Shown in pieces: positions 22,790 through 27,636 of a stretch of DNA of 27,636 nt; position 1 is the stretch's first letter; each line of letters begins with the position of its first letter. Position numbers and translations under genes: made by a program. The notes beneath the pieces were generated by a model. That model saw only the letters and a list, made by a program, of their open reading frames with translations, did no database searches and had not been told where the DNA came from. This DNA comes from Halovenus sp. (lineage in GTDB: Archaea; Halobacteriota; Halobacteria; Halobacteriales; Haloarculaceae): the NCBI GenBank assembly GCA_028274925.1, contig JAQCNR010000254.1:1-27636 (forward strand), read 5' to 3'.

Positions 22790-22829
22790 GATGCAAACTT
22801 ACATGTACCTTTCCGAGGAATCACCGCAC

Positions 22830-23756
22830 ATGACAGCCATTGAATTAGACGGCGTCACGAAACGGTATGGCAGTTTGGTAGCTGTCGACAATCTCGACCT
22901 CCAGATCGAGGAGGGCGAGGTGTTCGGCTTCCTCGGCCCGAACGGTGCCGGGAAATCGACCACGATCAACATTCTTCTCGATTTTGTCAAGCCGACAGCA
23001 GGTCGGGCCAGCGTGTTCGACATGGACTGTCAGAACCAGGGCAAAGAACTGCGAAACAGAATCGGCGTTCTGCCAGAGGGCTACGATGTCTACGACCGCT
23101 TGACTGGCCGCCAGCACATCGAATTCGCCATCGAGTCGAAGAATACGACTGATGACCCGCAGGCACTACTGGAACGGGTCGGCATTGCAGACGCTGGCGA
23201 CCGCAAGGCGAGTGGCTACTCGAAGGGGATGGCCCAGCGACTCATTCTCGCGATGGCGCTGGTCGGCGACCCTGACCTGCTGATTCTCGACGAACCGACG
23301 ACAGGACTCGACCCGAACGGTGCCCGTGAGATTCGTGAGATTATCCGTGAGGTGAACAGTCGCGGCACGACTGTCTTCTTCTCCAGTCACATCCTCAGTC
23401 AGGTCGAGGCAGTCTGTGACCGGGTCGGCATCCTGCGGGACGGCCGGATGGTCGCTGACGACTCCATCGAGAACCTTCGGTCGAACATCCCCGGCGGCGA
23501 GAGCCTCGTCGTCGAAGGCTCTGGCTTCTCACCAGATATCCTCGACGCTATCCGTGCGATCGATAACGTCGAGAGTGTCACCGTCAGGACCGAGGGCGAG
23601 ATGATTGGTGTCGGCCTCGCAAAGGGTGCGAGCAAGACTGCGGTCCTCAGCGAAATCGAGGAGTCAGGCGCAGTCGTCGACGACTTCTCGACTGAAGAGG
23701 CCTCGCTGGAGGACCTGTTTGCTGCGTACACAACCGACCAGGAGGTGACAGCATGA
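22830..23756 (+). CDS. ABC-2 type transporter ATP-binding protein
   Basis: Energising subunit of an export-type ABC transporter, 308 residues. Walker A GPNGAGKST (36-44), Q-loop-equivalent VLPEGYDVYD, signature YSKGMAQRL, Walker B LLILDEPTTGLDP and the switch His in FFSSHIL are all present, followed by a C-terminal extension of about 80 residues (GESLVVEGSGF onwards) typical of ABC-2 ATPases. The start is ATG 22830, about 27 bases after a CTTACA box, excluding an upstream in-frame ATG at 22779. Its stop overlaps the permease start (ATGA, 23753-23756). Substrate unknown; both components are NosF/NosY-like. Confidence 0.93.
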   Translation: MTAIELDGVTKRYGSLVAVDNLDLQIEEGEVFGFLGPNGAGKSTTINILLDFVKPTAGRASVFDMDCQNQGKELRNRIGVLPEGYDVYDRLTGRQHIEFAIESKNTTDDPQALLERVGIADAGDRKASGYSKGMAQRLILAMALVGDPDLLILDEPTTGLDPNGAREIREIIREVNSRGTTVFFSSHILSQVEAVCDRVGILRDGRMVADDSIENLRSNIPGGESLVVEGSGFSPDILDAIRAIDNVESVTVRTEGEMIGVGLAKGASKTAVLSEIEESGAVVDDFSTEEASLEDLFAAYTTDQEVTA

Positions 23757-24601
23757 GCTGGCAGGCCATCGGCAAAAAGGACTTTCAGGACAGCGTCCGG
23801 TCGAAAGTCCTGTGGGGCATCATCGTCCTGTTCGCGCTGCTGATCGGCGGCATCGCGTATCTCATCGTCGATTCGGGCATCAACGAACAGGGGTCAGAGG
23901 TCGTCGAGGTGTTCGTTACCGGCGCGTTCGGATTCGTCGTCCTCTTTTTCGTCCCCATTACCGGGTTGTTCATCAGCATCAAGTCAGTCGTTCGTGAACG
24001 CGACAGCGGGACCATCAACCTGCTGTTGTCGCTGCCACACACCCGCGGTGAGATGATCGTCGGAAAATTCCTCGGCCGCACAGCCGTAATGACAGTCACG
24101 ATTCTCGTCGGCTTCCTCCCTGCTGTTGCCCTGTTGCTCATCCAGACGAGTCTCTCCCCAGCCGTCTTGCTAACCTTCCTCGCCGTGACAGTGCTGTTCG
24201 GGTTGATGTTCGTCGGCATCGGCGTCGGCTTCTCGGCACTGTTCAACAGCGAAACACAGGGGACCGTCGGCGGTATCGTGATCTTCTTCGGACTGTACCT
24301 CTGGTCGCCGATTACGAATCTCGTGCTCGGCCTGGCCGACCTCGAGCTCCCCCAGTTCGCCAACCGGTTCGGACTCATCCAGATGTTTCAGGACATGTTC
24401 GGGTCGCTGTCACCGACGGGGCGCGGACTCGGTGCGCCCTCCTCAACAACCCAGTCGTTCTCGCAAAGCGCTGGCGCCATCGTCTACCCCGATTCGGTCG
24501 CCTTCTACATGCAGAACTGGTTCGTGTTCATCATCCTCGCAGTGTGGATTATCGTGCCGCTGGCAATCGGCTACGCGCGATTCAGCCGGATCGACCTGTA
24601 G
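23753..24601 (+). CDS. ABC-2 type transporter permease (NosY-like)
   Basis: Membrane subunit of the exporter, 282 residues with about six helices: roughly 20-40, 58-83, 103-135, 138-160, 171-195 and 255-277. The cytoplasmic SVVRERDSGTINLLLSLPHTRGEMIVGKFLG between helices II and III is the ABC-2 coupling-helix segment. Translation couples to the ATPase gene. The loop before the last helix is long and Ser/Gln-rich. It ends 20 bases inside the convergent methyltransferase. It resembles NosY and ABC-2 multidrug/polymer exporters; the specific cargo cannot be determined. Confidence 0.9.
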   Translation: MSWQAIGKKDFQDSVRSKVLWGIIVLFALLIGGIAYLIVDSGINEQGSEVVEVFVTGAFGFVVLFFVPITGLFISIKSVVRERDSGTINLLLSLPHTRGEMIVGKFLGRTAVMTVTILVGFLPAVALLLIQTSLSPAVLLTFLAVTVLFGLMFVGIGVGFSALFNSETQGTVGGIVIFFGLYLWSPITNLVLGLADLELPQFANRFGLIQMFQDMFGSLSPTGRGLGAPSSTTQSFSQSAGAIVYPDSVAFYMQNWFVFIILAVWIIVPLAIGYARFSRIDL

Positions 24602-25319
24602 TCTCGGCGTCTTTTTCCAGCGCCGCTAGATAATACGCGCTTTCTGAACTCCGGCGTAGTTCGGTGACGGTCCACGGCGTCTCTGCTGTTGCGTCACGCA
24701 GGCGCGCCGGACTGAACAATCGAAAGAGCAGCGTCTCACTGACCGCGTCGTCGTACTCGAAGGCAAACATCCGGAAGGCAAGTCCAGCAGTGGCGTCTTC
24801 GCGGTAGCCAAGGAGGTCACTTGCCTGCTCGTCTGTCGGGTCGTAACTGTCGACAACGGCCGTCGCGCCAGATGTCGTGACCGCTGCAAGGTCAGTCAGG
24901 AACTGCTCGAGTCCGCGCATCGATTTCGCCAGCGAGAGTTGGGTGCCCCGAACCAGCGCCGACCCAAACTGGTCGGCGTCGAACTGCGCCGGGAGGGCGA
25001 ACATATCGCCGTGGCGAGCGTCCTCGGCACCGCGTTCGCGCATGAGCGTCACGAGTTGCTCGCTCAGTTCCAGCGCAGTCGTCTCGAAGCGGTCCTGAAA
25101 GTACAGCGTGTCACGACCAGCGCCAGCACCCACATCCAGCAGCGGCCCCCGGAGTTGGCTCTCGATCCACGCCTCACCGCCTTCGGCGCTGAAGGGCTCG
25201 AAGTAGAACTGCTCGATTGGGTGGTCCTGCCGCCTGTCGCCGTCGAATTGCACCAGCGGCTCGGTCTGTCGCTCGTGGTAGCAGTCTCGAAGCGCGCGCC
25301 CAAATACGTCAGTGCCCAT
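24582..25319 (-). CDS. Class I SAM-dependent methyltransferase
   Basis: A 245-residue SAM methyltransferase. The SAM-binding Gly-rich motif LLDVGAGAGRDTLYFQ (about 58-73), the acidic end of beta 2 (TALELS) and the FDADQFGSALVRGTQLSL segment are typical; the substrate domain is C-terminal. The start at ATG 25319 is preferred to ATG 25346, since the minus-strand TATA-like TTTTAT (25345-25352) overlaps the latter. It ends inside the ABC permease tail, the two genes being convergent by 20 bases. It follows arcS on the same strand after 65 bases. The substrate is not evident. Confidence 0.85.
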   Translation of the reverse strand: MGTDVFGRALRDCYHERQTEPLVQFDGDRRQDHPIEQFYFEPFSAEGGEAWIESQLRGPLLDVGAGAGRDTLYFQDRFETTALELSEQLVTLMRERGAEDARHGDMFALPAQFDADQFGSALVRGTQLSLAKSMRGLEQFLTDLAAVTTSGATAVVDSYDPTDEQASDLLGYREDATAGLAFRMFAFEYDDAVSETLLFRLFSPARLRDATAETPWTVTELRRSSESAYYLAALEKDAETTGRSG

Positions 25320-25384
25320 ATTGTCTGGACGCAGCGCAACTGTCATAAAATTATGAGGAAGCGTGGTACCGAGTCACGCAGTAC

Positions 25385-27133
25385 TTACTTTTCGTCGAGG
25401 TGGCGAACAGAGGAGGCGATACCGCGGGTACTCTCGACCATCTCGGGGCCGGACATATCCGCGCGGCCAACGGCGAAGGCCTTCGGCCCCTCGATGACGA
25501 CTTCGTCGCCGGGACGGATCGACGCAGTTGCGTCGACAACGCCGGGGGCGAGCACAGAGCCATGCGGCACGAAGGCGTCAATTTCGACGCGTTTGGTCGG
25601 CGCAGAACTGTCGGCCCACCGGCGTGCGCCGGCAATCGTCAGCGCGAGCAGCCCGTACTGTGGGACGAGCATTGCGAGTTGCTCGCCGTCGGTGTCAGTC
25701 GCCCGCAGTTTCGGGTATCGGCTCTCGACGGCCAAGTCGTCGAATATCTCCGGGCCAGCACCCTTGCCGAACTGGTAGTCAGCGATGGCACGGATAGTGT
25801 TGTGCTGGCGCTGTCGTTTGCGATATTTCGGCTCCTCGACCAGCGTGGAGGCGAGATTCGCGAGTGAGTCCGTCGTCGTCGGGTGGTCAGTCACGGTGTA
25901 CTCGAACTCCACGTCTACCTGTTCGGCGGCCCGTTCACAGATCGGCCGGTAATCCTCGGGGAGGTGGGCGATGACACGGGGATACTCGTTGCGCTGGAGA
26001 TAGGCGGCGAGCACGTCCGAGACGAACTCGATTTCGGTCGCGGTCCAGTTGCCCGTCACAACCGAGTCGTAGTGCTGGGCTGGATAGGTCAGTTCGAGTT
26101 CCTGTGGGACGACGCCGATTGGCGACGTCATCGAGACGAGATGGCCGCGGTACTGGATTGCGTCGTGGAACTGGGCGTGGCTCTGGGAGTCGCTGTACGG
26201 TTTGCGTGCCGAGCACGGAACCAGTACGAGCGGCGCGTCGAAGCGATTCCGGTAGCGGTTGGTGACGCGCTCGGCGTAGCGCTGAATTTCGACACGCCGG
26301 AGTGTGTCGTCGCTGGCGGCTGTGATTCCGTTGCGCCGAAAGACGGGAGTTCTCTGTTCCAAATATGTATACTGCTGGTCGAATCGCCGGAACGTTGCAG
26401 TCAGCCACTGGTCGTGGCGGGCCTGGCCTTCGAGATAATCTCGGAGTTGGCCAGCGCGAATGCGTTCGCGGACGGTTCCCAGCGCGGCCCGCAAGGCGCG
26501 TTCGTTGTGCTCGGCGCAGTCCTCACGGTCGAACTCTTCCCGTGGCGTCTGACAGGCAGGGCACGCACAGGGCAGTTCAGTCAGGTCTTCGAGAAAGGCG
26601 TCGCCGTCGGTGGTGAGATACTTCCCCTGCAACCCCTCCAGCACTGCCTTGTCAGTATCGAACAGGTCGACGCCAGCGTACGCGAGCGTCGCGACGTTGC
26701 CGGGTGTTGCAACGCCCGGCAGGTACAGCGCCGTATCGGCAGGCGTTGCCGCTCGCGTCTGGATAACAGCCTCGACGAAGGCCCGGGCGTGACCGGACAG
26801 TTCCTGGGCGTTCGAGAGGACGTAGGCGTCGGTACCGTGGTGCTCCGCCGTATCTGGCGAGACGACTGCGGCGCTCGGAAACTCGACATCTGGATACTCA
26901 CTCGCAAACGCCTCTTCGACTTCTTCGGGCGTCCCACCGGGAAACGCTCGGTGGGGAAGGATTGTCAGCGTCGAGTCGTCACCGTCGATATCGGACTCGC
27001 CCGGCGTCCACTGGCTCCCGGCGTCCTGAACCACATTGTCGACGAGTCCCGGCGTCGTCACGGGGTTCTCGAGGCGGAGTTCACCGAGTCTGGCAGCGCT
27101 GTCACGCTCGTGAATCTCGAAATACTCGGTCAT
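25385..27133 (-). CDS. arcS: Archaeosine synthase (ArcS/TgtA2)
   Basis: Converts preQ0 at position 15 of archaeal tRNA toward archaeosine by adding an amide nitrogen donor (lysine, with RaSEA, in the two-component model). 582 residues in three parts: an N-terminal TGT-like barrel (about 1-240, with CACPAC at 189-194 and CAEHN, probable zinc ligands, but not the full TGT catalytic set), the ArcS core with PCSARKPYSDSQSH (306-319, the family's hallmark), and a C-terminal PUA RNA-binding domain from about 505 (TKRVEIDAFVPHGSVLAPGV, PGDEVVIEGPKAFAVGRADM). The queD-queE-queC cluster making preQ0 lies in the same window. It starts at ATG 27133. Confidence 0.93.
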   Translation of the reverse strand: MTEYFEIHERDSAARLGELRLENPVTTPGLVDNVVQDAGSQWTPGESDIDGDDSTLTILPHRAFPGGTPEEVEEAFASEYPDVEFPSAAVVSPDTAEHHGTDAYVLSNAQELSGHARAFVEAVIQTRAATPADTALYLPGVATPGNVATLAYAGVDLFDTDKAVLEGLQGKYLTTDGDAFLEDLTELPCACPACQTPREEFDREDCAEHNERALRAALGTVRERIRAGQLRDYLEGQARHDQWLTATFRRFDQQYTYLEQRTPVFRRNGITAASDDTLRRVEIQRYAERVTNRYRNRFDAPLVLVPCSARKPYSDSQSHAQFHDAIQYRGHLVSMTSPIGVVPQELELTYPAQHYDSVVTGNWTATEIEFVSDVLAAYLQRNEYPRVIAHLPEDYRPICERAAEQVDVEFEYTVTDHPTTTDSLANLASTLVEEPKYRKRQRQHNTIRAIADYQFGKGAGPEIFDDLAVESRYPKLRATDTDGEQLAMLVPQYGLLALTIAGARRWADSSAPTKRVEIDAFVPHGSVLAPGVVDATASIRPGDEVVIEGPKAFAVGRADMSGPEMVESTRGIASSVRHLDEK

Positions 27134-27238
27134 CGCTGCCCCCAGCGGTCGACTACGCGCTTAGTCATGCTTTTGAGTACGTGCCGTGGGATAATTGTCC
27201 GTCGATCTCTGAACAGCGTTCCGGCCAGTCATCGTCGC

Positions 27239-27636
27239 TCACCCAGAGACAACCGGCGCAACCGAAAGCGCCACACCGACCGCGGCGACCAAATAGTCCT
27301 TGCGCGAAAACGTGAGTCGAGGCAGTGTCGGGTTCCACGCAAAACAGCGAACCTCCAGCGCAACAGCGAGCTGGTCTGACCGGTCGAGGGCCTGCCGGAG
27401 AGAGAGGACAACGAGCCGTCCGGCACGCTTGTGGACGGGCCGTCGGTCACCGCCACGAGCGGCGAGCGCGTGACGCACCTCTCGAAAATCGGCCTGTAAA
27501 ACGGGCACATACCTGATCGTCAGGGCGACACCAGTTCCGATAAGTTGGCCCGGACGGCCGGGAATCGTTCGCTGGAGCGCGGCCCGTGTCTCCCGGACCG
27601 GAGTCGCGGAGACGTAGGCTGCGCTGATGAGGAGAA
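27239..27636 (-). CDS. EcfT/CbiQ-type transporter transmembrane protein, 5'-truncated by window edge
   Basis: C-terminal 131 residues of an energy-coupling-factor transporter T component, cut by the window end (the frame is open to base 27634). It includes RETRAALQRTIPGRPGQLI, VPVLQADFREVRHALAARGGD (first Ala-Arg-Gly coupling motif) and LDRSDQLAVALEVRCFAWNP, which matches the second ARG motif but reads Val-Arg-Cys. One terminal helix follows (YLVAAVGVALSVAPVVSG). EcfT pairs with ECF ATPases and a substrate-binding S protein (e.g. cobalt, biotin or other vitamin uptake); those genes would lie beyond the window. The stop is TGA at 27241-27239. Confidence 0.8.
   Translation of the reverse strand, partial: LLISAAYVSATPVRETRAALQRTIPGRPGQLIGTGVALTIRYVPVLQADFREVRHALAARGGDRRPVHKRAGRLVVLSLRQALDRSDQLAVALEVRCFAWNPTLPRLTFSRKDYLVAAVGVALSVAPVVSG

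Noticed and set aside
25883..27379. Long plus-strand open frame antisense to arcS (about 498 codons)
   Set aside because: It mirrors the arcS codons in a GC-rich genome; no domain is recognisable and arcS is a firm call.
1..27636. CRISPR array, tRNA, rRNA or insertion sequence
   Set aside because: No regularly spaced repeats, no tRNA-like cloverleaf with CCA-end context, no transposase or integrase motifs and no terminal repeats were seen by reading; gene content is syntenic-looking core.

Overview
The window is chromosomal DNA from a haloarchaeon (class Halobacteria). The evidence is high GC with strong G/C preference at third codon positions, very acidic proteins, Tat lipoprotein and PGF-CTERM surface-protein signals, archaeal-type SRP54, archaeosine synthase, UPF0058, UPF0212 and UPF0200 family proteins, and many genes with a TATA-like box about 25-30 bases before the start codon, as expected for leaderless transcripts. 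Genus cannot be decided by reading. I see no CRISPR array, tRNA, rRNA, insertion sequence or integrase; this is mostly a conserved core-gene region.

Layout. 1-2340: the end of trpE coupled to trpG (anthranilate synthase), then a YdjM-like membrane hydrolase. 2343-4046: a small HNH protein diverging from a Tat lipoprotein that is followed closely by a nucleoside phosphorylase-like gene. 4100-6019: queD-queE-queC, the preQ0 pathway feeding archaeosine in tRNA. The last step enzyme, arcS, lies at 25385-27133. 6033-7601 (minus): a 35-residue zinc-finger protein and a PGF-CTERM surface protein coupled to a small membrane protein. 7744-11496: a CARF-like HTH regulator and then valS, which is preceded by a valine-rich 16-codon leader ORF. 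11628-13910: nucleoside phosphorylase, acylphosphatase, a small membrane protein and an OGG1-type DNA glycosylase. 14040-15933: UPF0212 protein, then a His-rich nickel/cobalt transporter diverging from nikR across a long inverted repeat, then UPF0058. 16582-19529: a CheC phosphatase, a CopD-like membrane protein, and a PHP phosphoesterase coupled to an asparagine-synthetase-like protein without the glutaminase Cys. 19927-22687: PadR regulator, srp54, and a convergent COG1325/UPF0200 pair. 22830-24601: a two-gene ABC-2 exporter. 24582-27636: methyltransferase, arcS and the end of an EcfT-type transporter gene.

The most notable observation is upstream of valS. A TATA-like box (8690-8695) sits at leaderless spacing from a 16-codon ORF, MTRRVDVTPVFVVGAF, with five Val codons, three of them GTA and none GTC. 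The early codons can form a 10-bp helix with RNA beyond the ORF's stop, and the 3' strand of that helix can instead form a second hairpin nearer the valS start. This looks like a ribosome-stalling (attenuator-like) control of valyl-tRNA synthetase by charged tRNA-Val, a mechanism I do not know to be described in archaea. Other regulatory signals are the inverted repeat spanning both nikR-side promoters, two inverted repeats in the UPF0200/ABC divergent promoter, and structured elements in the AT-richer gap before cheC.
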